Assembly (NCBI RefSeq): GCF_000241955.1
Contig: NC_016818.1
Coordinates: forward strand, 3,348,001-3,412,000
Direction: 5' to 3'
DNA from: Rahnella aquatilis CIP 78.65 = ATCC 33071
Lineage (GTDB): Bacteria; Pseudomonadota; Gammaproteobacteria; Enterobacterales; Enterobacteriaceae
DNA: 64,000 nt
Part shown: in pieces, positions 8,499-17,761 of the stretch
Layout of the letters: every line of letters begins with the position of its first letter
Position numbering within the stretch: the first letter of the stretch is position 1
Translations under genes and position numbers: made by a program
Notes under the pieces: model-generated
What the model was told of the DNA's origin: nothing
Seen by the model: only the letters and a program-made list of their open reading frames with translations
The model's database searches: none

Positions 8499-9497
8499 TT
8501 AATTAATTTCCAGAATGCTTACCCACATCGGACCCTTGCCCACAGCATAAGTTTTCAGCGTGGTCAGCTGACCGTTTTGTGGATCAATTTTCGCTACTTC
8601 AATCGCATCCGATTTCTGTCCCGCAGTGATCACATACTGGCCGGAGTTGTCGATATTGAAACCGCGAGGCTGGGTCTGGGTGGCGTGATGGCCGACCAGC
8701 TCAAGCACGCTGCCATCTTCTGAGACGGTCAGCACAGAAATCAGGCTGGCAGTCCGATCAGAGGCATACAGGAATTTGCCGTCCGGCGTGATGTGTAAAT
8801 CCGCCGCCCAGCAGGTGCCGGTGAAATCAGCGGGCATAATCCCCAGCGTCTGCACCTGACGGTATTCGCCGCTGGTGACGTCTTTCTGATACACGTCCAC
8901 ACTGCTGTTCAGCTCATTTACACAGTAGGCAAAATGATGATTCGGGTGGAATGCCATATGACGCGGGCCCGCACCCGCTGCGGTTTTCAGCTCCGGCGCG
9001 TCATGCGGCGTCGCTTCGCCGTTCACACTGAAGTCGAACTGGCGGATGCGGTCTTCTTTCAGTGCCGGGATCATCAGCACCTGATTGGTCGGGTCGATAT
9101 TGGCTGAGTGCGGCGCCTGGATGTTTTCCAGCACCTGTACAGGTGCCAGCGCGAGGCCTTTCTCATCCAGCGGATGAATGCTGACATTGTTAAAACTGTA
9201 GGACGCGGAGAAGACAAAACGACCCTGAAGGTCGATACCCAGATGCGTCGGACTGCCCGGCAAGGGTGCCATCGCGGCTTCTTCCAGTTTACCTTCCTGG
9301 TCAATACGGTAAGTCAGCACGCCAAACTCAGGACGCACGCCGACATACAGACGATGGCCATCAGGATGAATCACCATCGGCTGAACCTGCCCCGGCACTT
9401 CCACCGTTTGCAGCAGACTCAGTTCACCATTGTCTGCCAGACGAAAAGCGTGGATTTGCTGGCTCTCAGGGCTGGCAACATAGACGACTTGCTTCAT
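8499..9497 (-). CDS. pgl: 6-phosphogluconolactonase Pgl
   Basis: A 332-aa seven-bladed beta-propeller lactonase of the YbhE type. It hydrolyses 6-phosphogluconolactone to 6-phosphogluconate in the oxidative pentose phosphate pathway in the cytoplasm. The N terminus [16 protein letters not shown] and the internal [16 protein letters not shown] and [10 protein letters not shown] segments match the E. coli enzyme, which has about the same length. The ATG at 9497 is chosen: AAGGAG lies just upstream, and the GTG one codon earlier is less likely. In E. coli pgl is also a neighbour of ybhA and modC. Confidence 0.95.
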   Translation of the reverse strand: MKQVVYVASPESQQIHAFRLADNGELSLLQTVEVPGQVQPMVIHPDGHRLYVGVRPEFGVLTYRIDQEGKLEEAAMAPLPGSPTHLGIDLQGRFVFSASYSFNNVSIHPLDEKGLALAPVQVLENIQAPHSANIDPTNQVLMIPALKEDRIRQFDFSVNGEATPHDAPELKTAAGAGPRHMAFHPNHHFAYCVNELNSSVDVYQKDVTSGEYRQVQTLGIMPADFTGTCWAADLHITPDGKFLYASDRTASLISVLTVSEDGSVLELVGHHATQTQPRGFNIDNSGQYVITAGQKSDAIEVAKIDPQNGQLTTLKTYAVGKGPMWVSILEIN

Positions 9498-9667
9498 CAC
9501 ATCTCCTTATTAAATCTCAATGGACAGTTATGTTTTGTAAAAGCGTAGCTCAGGTTAGCACGATACGGCGACACCTTTGATCCCGGGCGCGCGGTTTAAT
9601 TAGCAGGCTAAAAAAGGTAATATGCCGATAATTTCCCCAATTCACCCTCACTTATAATGGACTGCTC

Positions 9668-10489
9668 ATGACTTATCGCATTATTGCGCTCGATCTCGAC
9701 GGGACGCTGCTGGACCGCCAAAAACGTATCCTCCCGGAATCCCTTGCCGCCCTGGCCGATGCCCGTGCACAAGGGGTCAAAGTGGTCGTCGTGACCGGAC
9801 GCCATCATGTGGCTATCCATCCGTTTTATCAGGCATTGCAGCTCGATACACCTGCTATCTGCTGTAATGGCACGTATTTGTATGATTATCAGGCACGTAA
9901 GGTTTTAACCTCCGATCCGCTGGATGCCGTTAAAGCGAAAAAAGTGGTCGACTTGCTGGAGTATCACGGCATCCACGGTCTGTTGTATGTCGATGACGCC
10001 ATGTTGTATCAGCAACCGAGCGGCCACGTCAGCCGCTCTATTGCCTGGGGGCAAACGCTGCCGGAACATCAGCGCCCGAACATTATTCAGGTTAACAGCC
10101 TGCGCGAAGCCGCTGACGACGCGCAGTCAATCTGGAAATTCGCCACATCGCATCAGGATCTCGATACGCTGCATACGTTTGCCGCGCAGGTTGAAAACGA
10201 GCTGGGCCTGGCCTGTGAATGGTCATGGCATGATCAGGTGGACGTGGCGAAAGGAGGCAACAGCAAAGGCCACCGCTTGCAGGAATGGGTCGAATCTCAG
10301 GGCATGAGCATGCAGGATGTGGTGGCGTTCGGTGATAACTACAACGACCTGAGCATGCTGGAAAATGTCGGTCTGGGCGTGGCGATGGGCAATGCAGCAG
10401 ATGCTATCAAAGAACGTGCCGCACTGGTGATTGGCGACCACGAAACACCGGGTATCGCTGAGGTTATCCGCAGTAAAGTGCTGAACTAA
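9668..10489 (+). CDS. ybhA: HAD-family pyridoxal phosphate phosphatase YbhA
   Basis: A 273-aa Cof-type HAD hydrolase. Motif I is DLDGTLL at the N terminus, motif II is VVVTGRH, and the C-terminal motifs are KGHRLQEW with Lys and FGDNYNDLSML with the metal-binding Asp residues. The C2-type cap lies between. The E. coli homologue dephosphorylates pyridoxal 5'-phosphate and other sugar phosphates. Strong matches such as AIHPFYQAL and ICCNGTYLYDY support the symbol. A hairpin terminator follows directly. Confidence 0.93.
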   Translation: MTYRIIALDLDGTLLDRQKRILPESLAALADARAQGVKVVVVTGRHHVAIHPFYQALQLDTPAICCNGTYLYDYQARKVLTSDPLDAVKAKKVVDLLEYHGIHGLLYVDDAMLYQQPSGHVSRSIAWGQTLPEHQRPNIIQVNSLREAADDAQSIWKFATSHQDLDTLHTFAAQVENELGLACEWSWHDQVDVAKGGNSKGHRLQEWVESQGMSMQDVVAFGDNYNDLSMLENVGLGVAMGNAADAIKERAALVIGDHETPGIAEVIRSKVLN

Positions 10490-10500
10490 CTTTTACCGGT

Positions 10501-10533
10501 ACACCTTCCTCTGCCACAGAGGAAGGTGTTTTC
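10501..10533 (+). terminator. Terminator downstream of ybhA
   Basis: A perfect 13-bp stem (ACACCTTCCTCTG paired with CAGAGGAAGGTGT, loop CCA) is followed by a short T-run. It sits 12 bp after the ybhA stop. Confidence 0.85.
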
Positions 10534-10545
10534 TTCGCAGAACAA

Positions 10546-10815
10546 TCAGTCAGTTTTCAACGATTTATTTCGGACCGGCCGGACGTTGCGGGTGATTAAT
10601 TGCTTATTTTCGTCGAAGTACCGGCTGGGCCAAATCACCGACGGATGGATACCCAGGGCCTGAGCAATGATCAGTTCCCCTTTCGGCCACGGACGCGCCA
10701 GCGCATTGGCCAGTGTGGATGAGCCTAAACCGGCCTGACGTGAGACCGCCGCCAGTGAGGATTTTTTCTTACGTAATGCGGCAATGATATCCGCCGGATG
10801 CCAGTCATTTTCCAT
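10546..10815 (-). CDS. sfsB: SfsB/Ner-family DNA-binding regulator
   Basis: An 89-aa helix-turn-helix protein of the Nlp/SfsB/Ner family, related to phage Mu Ner. Characteristic segments are DWHPADIIAALRKK, LGSSTLANALARPWPKGELIIAQALG and VIWPSRYFDE. E. coli SfsB is implicated in maltose gene regulation and has the same length. The gene is not at this locus in E. coli. It is divergent from a small Xre-type regulator 145 bp away. Confidence 0.82.
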   Translation of the reverse strand: MENDWHPADIIAALRKKKSSLAAVSRQAGLGSSTLANALARPWPKGELIIAQALGIHPSVIWPSRYFDENKQLITRNVRPVRNKSLKTD

Positions 10816-10960
10816 TTTTCATCCCTCTTCCATATGTTGTTAGTACAGCTATCTGAATCGTGAATTACACTGACACATAACGATGTCCAGTAACTCTAAA
10901 CAACAATAATGTTAAGTGATGCTAAACATAACGTCAATAAAGTTTCTATGGTTATTGATA

Positions 10961-11224
10961 ATGATCCCACATCGACTGAAATCCGCGCGGGCAAAAGCCA
11001 GACTTACGCAGGAAAAACTGGGTGTTTTAGCCGGAATAGATGAGAGCACTGCCCGTTCACGGGTGTCGCAATATGAAAACGGCACGTACAGCCCGAACTT
11101 CGACACCATGTGCCATTTCGCCCGCGTGCTTAACGTGCCGGAATGCTATTTTTATATCATTGATGACGCGTTTGCCGAAGAGGTTCTGGTGCTTTACGCC
11201 GCTTTTAACCCGTCAAAAAAGTAA
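10961..11224 (+). CDS. Small Xre-family helix-turn-helix regulator
   Basis: The 87-aa product is a single HTH_3 domain: RLKSARAKARLTQEKLGVLAGI, then the recognition helix region ARSRVSQYENGTYSPNFDTMCHFARVLNVP, then a short tail. Such proteins bind operator DNA as dimers. The target is unknown. The ATG at 10961 begins directly at the domain, but no good ribosome site is seen there. An in-frame ATG at 10919 would add 14 residues. The 3' end is 12 bp from the convergent modC stop. Confidence 0.78.
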   Translation: MIPHRLKSARAKARLTQEKLGVLAGIDESTARSRVSQYENGTYSPNFDTMCHFARVLNVPECYFYIIDDAFAEEVLVLYAAFNPSKK

Positions 11225-11236
11225 GACACCACACAA

Positions 11237-12298
11237 TTAACGACTCACCGACACACTTTTGATCTGCGCATACAGCCACTGGCCTGCACGGATCATCAGT
11301 TCGTCGCGCGCCCACGGCGTGATCCGTGCCCAGATGATGTGATCCGCCATTGCCAGTTTGACCTCCACCTGATTCCCCAGATCCAGACATTCCAGCACTT
11401 TCGCTGGCAGAATATTGCGGATACTGCTGTTGTTAGCCGTCGGTTGCAGTACCAGAGAAACGTCCGTGGAATTCACGCGAATGCGCAGCGCCGTACCGGG
11501 TTCTTCTTCCACTTTACTGATCCATAAACGCTGATCGCCAATGGCCAGCGCGGTCATTTCATAGCGCGGATGATGTTCCAGTACACTGACATTCAGTACA
11601 CTGCTTTGCTCTTCTTTCGGCAGCCACGGACGCATCACATTGCTCGCCCACACGTCTTCCAGCCTCCCCATCGTCAGCACTTTGCCGCCGTCCAGTACCA
11701 GCACTTTTTCCGCCAGACGTAAAATCTCATCCAGACTGTGCGTCACGTACAAAATCGGAATGCTGATTTCCTGCGCCAGACGCTCCAGGTAAGGCATCAG
11801 TTCGCGTTTACGCGGGATATCCAGCGCGGCAAGCGGCTCATCCATCAGCAAAATTTCCGGTGCCGTCAGCAACGCCCGGCCAATGGCCACGCGCTGTTTC
11901 TCGCCGCCGGACAACGTGAGCGGGAAGCGATCCAGCAAAGGGGCGATACCAAGCAAACGCACGATGTTATCGAACTGACTGCGCATCGCCGGTGCCATGC
12001 CGTACTGCAGATTGCCTTTCACGCGGTAATGCGGGAACAGGCGCGCATCCTGAAAAACATAACCAACGCGACGCTTTTCAGGCGGCAGGAAAATGTTGTT
12101 TTGCTTATCCGATAAAATGCGGCCGTTTAAAGTAATGCGGCCACTATCAGGTTGGGTCAGTCCGCCGATGGCATTAATCAGCGAGGTTTTTCCCGCGCCT
12201 GACAACCCGAAAATGGCCGTTATCCCCTGCGCCGGTAACGTCTGCGTCACCTGTAATTCCAGGCTGCCCAGCGTCTGGCTGAAATCGAGTTCAAGCAT
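11237..12298 (-). CDS. modC: Molybdate ABC transporter ATP-binding protein ModC
   Basis: A 353-aa ATPase that powers high-affinity molybdate import at the inner membrane. Walker A is [10 protein letters not shown], the ABC signature LSGGEKQRV and Walker [13 protein letters not shown]. The C-terminal ~70 residues form the molybdate-binding Mop-type regulatory domain ([16 protein letters not shown]...ILPAKV). It follows modB with a 1-bp gap and is co-transcribed from modA. Confidence 0.97.
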   Translation of the reverse strand: MLELDFSQTLGSLELQVTQTLPAQGITAIFGLSGAGKTSLINAIGGLTQPDSGRITLNGRILSDKQNNIFLPPEKRRVGYVFQDARLFPHYRVKGNLQYGMAPAMRSQFDNIVRLLGIAPLLDRFPLTLSGGEKQRVAIGRALLTAPEILLMDEPLAALDIPRKRELMPYLERLAQEISIPILYVTHSLDEILRLAEKVLVLDGGKVLTMGRLEDVWASNVMRPWLPKEEQSSVLNVSVLEHHPRYEMTALAIGDQRLWISKVEEEPGTALRIRVNSTDVSLVLQPTANNSSIRNILPAKVLECLDLGNQVEVKLAMADHIIWARITPWARDELMIRAGQWLYAQIKSVSVSR

Positions 12299-12299
12299 G

Positions 12300-12989
12300 T
12301 CAGCCTCCCAGCCGGATACGACTGCGTTTTGCCAGCCAGTCAGAAATCAGCAATGCCGCCAGAGACAGGAGGATCGCCAGCACGCAGAGTCGCGCGGCAG
12401 CCCCTTCCGCGCCCGGCGTTTCAATCAGGGTATACATCGCCAGCGGAATGGTGCGGGTTTCGCCCGGAATATTCGAAACGAAGGTGATGGTTGCGCCAAA
12501 TTCACCCAGCGAACGCGCAAACGCCAGCACCACGCCGGCAATGACGCCCGGCACGGACAGCGGCAGTGTGATGGTGAAAAAGACCCGCCACGGCGATGCA
12601 CCCAGTGTGCGGGCGGCGAGTTCAAGTTTGGGGTCAACAGCCTCCAGCGACTGGCGGATCGCCCGCACCATCAGCGGAAATGCCACTACTGCCGAAGCCA
12701 GCACCGCACCGTGCCAGCTAAAACTGAAGCTGAAACCCAACCATTCGTACAGACGCTGGCCGATAAAGCCGCGTCGTCCCATCACCACCAGCAGCAAATA
12801 GCCAATCACCACCGGCGGTAATACCAGCGGCAAATGAATAATACTGTCGAGCAGGGACTTGCCGGGGAAGCGGCCGCGGGCAAGGACCCACGCCATCAGA
12901 ATACCAAGCGGCAGACTGCAAACTACGGCCAGGCTCGATACTTTCAGACTGAGAAGTACCGCCTGCCACTCATATTCACTCAACATCAT
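12300..12989 (-). CDS. modB: Molybdate ABC transporter permease ModB
   Basis: A 229-aa inner-membrane permease with about five or six membrane helices and the EAA loop ([21 protein letters not shown]) that docks with Mod[17 protein letters not shown] at the N terminus matches E. coli ModB, which has the same length. It lies between modA and modC. A 177-bp gap with a long perfect hairpin separates it from modA. Confidence 0.97.
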   Translation of the reverse strand: MMLSEYEWQAVLLSLKVSSLAVVCSLPLGILMAWVLARGRFPGKSLLDSIIHLPLVLPPVVIGYLLLVVMGRRGFIGQRLYEWLGFSFSFSWHGAVLASAVVAFPLMVRAIRQSLEAVDPKLELAARTLGASPWRVFFTITLPLSVPGVIAGVVLAFARSLGEFGATITFVSNIPGETRTIPLAMYTLIETPGAEGAAARLCVLAILLSLAALLISDWLAKRSRIRLGG

Positions 12990-13107
12990 GTTGGTTTCTT
13001 AATCCTGAATTTAGGTGTCGCAGAGGTAAAATATCGGCAAAAATTTCGAAGGCTTTAATTCCCGTCAAAGTATAGAGAATCACACGCAGGGAAAGAAACC
13101 AGGATGG

Positions 13108-13146
13108 ACAGATAAAGCCTGCACAGTGCGGGAAGGCTTTATCTGT
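13108..13146 (-). repeat. 13-bp perfect inverted repeat between modA and modB
   Basis: The arms ACAGATAAAGCCT (13108-13120) and AGGCTTTATCTGT (13134-13146) pair perfectly. The 13-base loop holds a smaller GCAC/GTGC hairpin. On the modABC transcript it falls about 20 bases after the modA stop and has no U-run. It therefore looks like an mRNA-stabilising or partial-attenuation stem rather than a full terminator. Confidence 0.75.
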
Positions 13147-13166
13147 TTTCAGCAACCGCGATGAAT

Positions 13167-13940
13167 TTAGCCGCGAGGCGTGAAACCGTATTTTTTGAAT
13201 ATTTCAGCCGCTGCCGGCGTTTTCAGATAATCATAAAAACCACGGACAGTCGCATTTTCGTGCCCCTTCACCATCGCCATCGGATACTCAACCGGCTTAT
13301 GGCTGGCGGCCGGGAAAATACCGACCACTTTCACTTTTTTGCTGGCGAGGGCATCAGAGCCATAAACAATGCCCACCGGTGCCTCTTCACGTTCGACCAG
13401 CGCCATGGCTGCACGGACGTCGCTGGCGCGCGCCAGTTTAGGTTCCAGTGTGGTCCAGGCCCCCAGTTTTTGCAGCGCTTCTTTGGCATAAATCCCGGCC
13501 GGGACATGATCAGGGTCACCCACCGCCAGACGGCTGTCGCCTATCAGTGTGGTCCATTGGGTTTTCTCAGAGATGTCGACTTTGTTGATTTTGCTGCTGG
13601 CCGCAGAAATCAGCACCAGGTCGTTGTCCAGCAACGTGTACCGGGTGTTATCAACCATTTGCTGCTTGCTGATGGCATAATCCATCCACTGCTGATCGGC
13701 AGAAATGAACAAATCTGCCGGCGCACCCTGCTCAATCTGGCGGGCCAGTGTCGAAGATGAGGCGAATGAGGAGACAACCTGCACGCCTTTTTCTTTCTGA
13801 TACTGCGTGGCAATATCCTGCAATGCGTTGGTCAGTGATGCGGCAGCAAACACCGTGATTTTCTCTGCTGCCTGCGCCTGAACGCCAGTCCCTGCAACCA
13901 GAACGGCTGCGGTGAATATTTTGCCCCATTGATGTGTCAT
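13167..13940 (-). CDS. modA: Periplasmic molybdate-binding protein ModA
   Basis: A 257-aa substrate-binding protein that delivers molybdate or tungstate to ModBC. It has a typical signal peptide ending near VQAQAAE. The mature N terminus EKITVFAAASLTNALQDIA and the ASSSTLARQIEQGAPADLFISAD segment carry the Ser residues that hold the oxyanion. The length agrees with the family. It is the first gene of modABC, with a ModE operator just upstream. Confidence 0.97.
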   Translation of the reverse strand: MTHQWGKIFTAAVLVAGTGVQAQAAEKITVFAAASLTNALQDIATQYQKEKGVQVVSSFASSSTLARQIEQGAPADLFISADQQWMDYAISKQQMVDNTRYTLLDNDLVLISAASSKINKVDISEKTQWTTLIGDSRLAVGDPDHVPAGIYAKEALQKLGAWTTLEPKLARASDVRAAMALVEREEAPVGIVYGSDALASKKVKVVGIFPAASHKPVEYPMAMVKGHENATVRGFYDYLKTPAAAEIFKKYGFTPRG

Positions 13941-13971
13941 CGTTTTCCTTCGCGTTTATAAAGGGATATTT

Positions 13972-13995
13972 CGTTATGTAATCTTTAATATAACG
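13972..13995. promoter_or_regulatory. ModE operator upstream of modA
   Basis: A 24-bp imperfect palindrome, CGTTATGTA then ATCTT then TAATATAACG, matches the known ModE recognition pattern (CGTTATAT...ATATAACG). It begins 31 bp upstream of the modA start codon. Molybdate-loaded ModE, coded nearby at 14465, would repress modABC here. Confidence 0.85.
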
Positions 13996-14069
13996 CGACA
14001 GAAAATGATGTCATTCATTTTTATGAGTCAGGGGCGGATAAGCTACGTTTTTTTGATCTGAACGGGAAA

Positions 14070-14099
14070 AAGAAAACCCGGCGCAAGGGCCGGGTTCCG
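14070..14099 (-). terminator. Terminator downstream of acrZ
   Basis: On the minus strand, GAACCCGGC/GCCGGGTTTTC form a stem followed by a pyrimidine-rich TTTTCTTTTTC tract about 20 bp after the acrZ stop. Confidence 0.75.
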
Positions 14100-14119
14100 G
14101 AAACAAACAGGCTCATTAA

Positions 14120-14275
14120 TCAGTAATGAGGTTTCTCACGGGATTCTTTAGAGTGACCCACGTGGGAGATGAGGTTGAATACTTCGCCCAGTCCCCAGAT
14201 CAGGCCCAGGATCACAGCGATAAACACCGGCACCATGATGGCAGCGAAAATCAAACTTTCTAATAGTTCTAACAT
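14120..14275 (-). CDS. acrZ: AcrAB-TolC efflux accessory protein AcrZ
   Basis: A 51-aa single-helix inner-membrane protein. The sequence [18 protein letters not shown] continuing to GLGEVFN is nearly that of E. coli AcrZ (YbhT), which binds AcrB and widens its substrate range. The start at 14275 is chosen by homology; the frame extends upstream to 14338 but the extra residues are unlike the family. As in E. coli it lies between modE and modA and is divergent from modE. Confidence 0.92.
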   Translation of the reverse strand: MLELLESLIFAAIMVPVFIAVILGLIWGLGEVFNLISHVGHSKESREKPHY

Positions 14276-14464
14276 GATAGCCTCACTTAACTGGCTGAAT
14301 CGCCCTGAGGCGATGTTGGACTTCGTACATGAAGTCAAAAACGAAAAATCAAACTGTTGCGGATAATAACAGCACGGGACGGTAATTACTTTAGCATTTA
14401 GCCAACTTGCCTGCCTGCAGGTTTAGCGGCGACAATACGCCATGATTCTAACAAGGAAGCTGCG

Positions 14465-15247
14465 ATGCAAGCCGAAATTCTCTTAACCCTTAAACTTCAG
14501 CAACGTTTGTTTGCCGATCCGCGTCGTATTGAATTACTGCGACAGGTGCGCCAGACCGGTTCAATCAGTCAGGGGGCTAAGCTCGCGAACATCAGTTACA
14601 AAAGCGCCTGGGATGCCATCAATGAAATGAATCAGCTTGCCGATCAGACGCTGGTCGATCGCAGTACCGGCGGGAAAGGCGGTGGCGGCGCGGTATTGAC
14701 ACCTTATGGCGAGCGCCTGATCCAGCTTTATGAATTACTGGCGCAAATCCAGCAAAAAGCCTTCGACGTGCTGAAAGAAGATTCGCTCCCTCTCGACAGT
14801 TTGCTGGCGGCCATTTCACGCTTCTCCCTGCAAACCAGTGCGCGCAACCAGTTCTTCGGCAACGTGATTGACCGCGATAACAGCACCGTTCAGCAGCACA
14901 TTGATGTCCTGCTGGCTGACGGCAAAACCAAAATCCGCGCCGCGATCACTGAACAAAGCGCCGACCGTCTGGCGTTAACGCCCGGCAAAGAAGTGCTGGT
15001 GCTGATCAAAGCACCGTGGATCACGCTGGGCTTTCGCGCCGAAAACCCGCACAACGCATTGCAGGGTGAAGTCACCCGCATTCAGCGCGGTGAAAACAAC
15101 AGCGAAGTGCTGATGAAACTGCCGGGCAGTGAAATATTATGCGCGACAGTGTCAAATGCCGAAGCCGATCAACTGGCTTTGAAAACCGGCCAGAGCGTTT
15201 ATGCACAGTTTGATGATGACAAGGTGATCCTCGCTACCCTGTGCTGA
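14465..15247 (+). CDS. modE: Molybdate-responsive regulator ModE
   Basis: A 260-aa dimeric regulator. The N-terminal winged helix (LLRQVRQTGSISQGAKLANISYKSAWDAINEMN) binds DNA. Two C-terminal Mop repeats (SARNQFFGNVIDRD... and LGFRAENPHNALQGEVTRI...) bind molybdate. With molybdate it represses modABC and activates molybdoenzyme genes. The ATG at 14465 follows an AAGGAAGC ribosome site. The modF gene follows after 123 bp. Confidence 0.97.
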   Translation: MQAEILLTLKLQQRLFADPRRIELLRQVRQTGSISQGAKLANISYKSAWDAINEMNQLADQTLVDRSTGGKGGGGAVLTPYGERLIQLYELLAQIQQKAFDVLKEDSLPLDSLLAAISRFSLQTSARNQFFGNVIDRDNSTVQQHIDVLLADGKTKIRAAITEQSADRLALTPGKEVLVLIKAPWITLGFRAENPHNALQGEVTRIQRGENNSEVLMKLPGSEILCATVSNAEADQLALKTGQSVYAQFDDDKVILATLC

Positions 15248-15370
15248 AAAGCAGAATTTAATCAGTATCTTGCAAAATCAGCGTTTTCATTTTGCAGATT
15301 TGTCAATTGACTTGCAACGGTGCAGCGCTTATCCCTTGTTTTATAATCATTTCAAAATGAGAGATAAATA

Positions 15371-16840
15371 ATGTCTTCGTTGCATATCTCGCAAGGTGTT
15401 TTCCGCCTCAGCGATACCCGGACCCTCACACTTTCTGATCTGAATATTCAGCAGGCCGACAGCTGGGCGTTTGTCGGCTCGAATGGCAGCGGGAAATCCG
15501 CCCTGGCGCGTGCGCTGGCAGGCGATTTGACCCTGCTGAAAGGCACCCGCGAAAACAGTTTTGCTCATATCGTGCGCCTGTCATTCGAACAGTTGCAGAA
15601 GCTGGTCGCCGATGAATGGCAGCGTAATAACACCGATTTACTGGGCGAAGGTGAAGATGATACCGGCCGCACTACCGCTGAAATTATTCAGGATGAAGTG
15701 CAGGACCCTGCCCGCTGTGCGGCCCTTGCCGCGCAATTTGGGATTGAGAAATTGCTCGACCGCCGCTTCAAATATTTATCGACCGGTGAAACACGTAAAA
15801 CCCTGCTGTGTCAGGTGCTGATGCAAAAGCCCGATTTGCTGGTGCTGGATGAGCCGTTCGATGGCCTCGACGTCAGTGCCCGTGCGCAACTGGCACAGTT
15901 GCTGGAAACCTTGTCCGGCGAAGGCCAGACGATGGTGCTGGTGCTTAACCGCTTTGACGACATTCCTGCGTTTGTGAAAAATGTCGGCGTACTGGCTGAC
16001 TGCACGCTGGCCTCGGTAGGTCCGCGCGAACAGGTAATGGCTGATGCGCTGGTCGCCCAACTGGCGCACAGCGAAAGCCTGAACGGCATGGCTGTGCCGG
16101 AAGCAGAAGATCCGACAGCCCGCGTCAGCCCGCCTGCCGATAGCCCGTTGATCGTGCTGCGTGACGGCGTGGTGCAGTACAATGACAAACCGATTTTGCA
16201 CCATCTGAGCTGGCAGGTCGATCACGGTCAGCACTGGCAGATCACCGGCCAGAACGGCGCCGGGAAATCCACCTTACTGAGCCTTATCACCGGCGATCAT
16301 GCACAAGGCTACAGCAATGACCTGACGCTCTTCGGTCGCCGTCGCGGCAGCGGTGAAACCATCTGGGATATCAAACGGCATATAGGTTATGTCAGCAGCA
16401 GTCTGCATCTGGATTACCGCGTCAGCACCAGCGTGCGCAATGTCATTACTTCCGGCTTTTTCGATTCGATCGGCATTTATCAGGCGGTATCCGACCGGCA
16501 AAGATTGCTCACCTCGCAATGGCTGGCGCTGCTCGGACTGGACGGCGATGCCGGAGAGTCGCCGTTCCACAGTTTATCCTGGGGACAACAGCGGCTGGCG
16601 CTGATCGCCCGCGCACTGGTCAAGCATCCGGCGCTGTTAATTCTGGATGAACCTTTGCAGGGTTTGGATCCGATCAACCGCCAGCTGGTGCGCCGCTTTG
16701 TCGATATCCTGATCGGCGAGGGCGATACTCAGTTGCTGTTTGTTTCGCATCATGCCGAAGATGCGCCGGAATGTATTACTCACCGGCTGAGCTTTATTCC
16801 TGACGGCGAAATCTACCGTTATCAGACTGATGTGCTGTAA
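15371..16840 (+). CDS. modF: Tandem ABC ATPase ModF
   Basis: A 489-aa protein with two ABC ATPase domains in one chain: Walker A motifs GSNGSGKSAL (N half) and GQNGAGKSTL (C half), and Walker B motifs LLVLDEPFDGLD and LLILDEPLQGLD. It has no membrane part. E. coli ModF (formerly PhrA) lies likewise downstream of modE; its exact function is unclear, and a link to molybdate transport or photorepair has been proposed. Its 3' end overlaps the convergent MFS-type gene by 47 bp. Confidence 0.93.
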   Translation: MSSLHISQGVFRLSDTRTLTLSDLNIQQADSWAFVGSNGSGKSALARALAGDLTLLKGTRENSFAHIVRLSFEQLQKLVADEWQRNNTDLLGEGEDDTGRTTAEIIQDEVQDPARCAALAAQFGIEKLLDRRFKYLSTGETRKTLLCQVLMQKPDLLVLDEPFDGLDVSARAQLAQLLETLSGEGQTMVLVLNRFDDIPAFVKNVGVLADCTLASVGPREQVMADALVAQLAHSESLNGMAVPEAEDPTARVSPPADSPLIVLRDGVVQYNDKPILHHLSWQVDHGQHWQITGQNGAGKSTLLSLITGDHAQGYSNDLTLFGRRRGSGETIWDIKRHIGYVSSSLHLDYRVSTSVRNVITSGFFDSIGIYQAVSDRQRLLTSQWLALLGLDGDAGESPFHSLSWGQQRLALIARALVKHPALLILDEPLQGLDPINRQLVRRFVDILIGEGDTQLLFVSHHAEDAPECITHRLSFIPDGEIYRYQTDVL

Positions 16841-17624
16841 CGTTATTTCGCCTGACCTTCTCGGGAATCATCAGCGCTGTCACTACACCGGCCAGCGCCA
16901 GTGCCGCCAGCAATGAAAATCCGTTTTCAATGCCCTGCTGGCCGGGGTTATTCCTCAGCAACAGAGTCAGCAGTGCCAGTACCAACAGGGTGCTGCTCAC
17001 CTGAATCCAGCCTCCTGGCCGGATTGCATAATGGTATTCATCACCGGTGAGCAGATCCCTTTCCGCCGCGGCGGCCTGACGCGCCATACCTGCCCCGAAG
17101 CCGGTCAGTAACATAGCCGCCAGCAGCGACAGCCAGAACGATGGCATCCTCGCCATCAACCCCAGTCCGCCCGCTGCAATCATAAAACCCCACAACAAGA
17201 TGCGGGCAGGGGTAATGTGCCGCCCGAGCTTTTCGCCCAGAGATTTGCCCGCCAGCAGCATCAGCAATAAGGGAATAAAGCTGAGAATCATGCCCGGCAC
17301 GCCCGATCCGTAAATCTGATTCAACGCCACCGCCAGCAAAAACCACGCGGCATAAGTGACTGCAGTGACAAAAATACGCGTCCAGAGGCTTATCTGTAAC
17401 GGCAACGACGCCCGCAAATGACGGGGCATCAGCGGTTCAGGGTGATAACGCTCGCTGATGACAAACAGTATAAAAAAGAGGGTGGAAGCCCCCGCCAGCG
17501 AATGGGACAACAGTGTATCCAGTCCGTAAAAAGCGACACTCAGCAATGTCAGTGTCAGGTTCAGCACAAACAGGATTCCCGACGCCGGGGGCAGCCACCG
17601 CACAGGTGATTTTTTGGCGTTCAT
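16794..17624 (-). CDS. Half-length MFS transporter (C-terminal part of a 14-helix type)
   Basis: A 276-aa membrane protein with about eight hydrophobic segments. The segment ISERYHPEPLMPRHL followed by ILLWGFMIAAGG and GFGAGMARQAAA resembles the second half of DHA2-family 14-helix drug/proton antiporters, usually about 450-500 aa. The first half is absent. A good ribosome site (AAGGAAC) precedes this ATG, so the short protein may be made; otherwise it is a decayed gene. The last ~15 residues are encoded on the strand opposite modF and look non-native. The divergent LysR regulator 137 bp away could control it. Transport function is doubtful. Confidence 0.65.
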   Translation of the reverse strand: MNAKKSPVRWLPPASGILFVLNLTLTLLSVAFYGLDTLLSHSLAGASTLFFILFVISERYHPEPLMPRHLRASLPLQISLWTRIFVTAVTYAAWFLLAVALNQIYGSGVPGMILSFIPLLLMLLAGKSLGEKLGRHITPARILLWGFMIAAGGLGLMARMPSFWLSLLAAMLLTGFGAGMARQAAAAERDLLTGDEYHYAIRPGGWIQVSSTLLVLALLTLLLRNNPGQQGIENGFSLLAALALAGVVTALMIPEKVRRNNVTAHQSDNGRFRRQE

Positions 17625-17761
17625 AACAGTTCCTTTATCAGCATTTAGCGGTTCAGAAGATGAATGTGTTTCACCTTCATGGTGTTGATAAAAGAGCTTA
17701 CACCGCCTATTTTAAGTGATTCAAAGTCATAGATTTCAGCCATGGATGAAAATAACTCATC

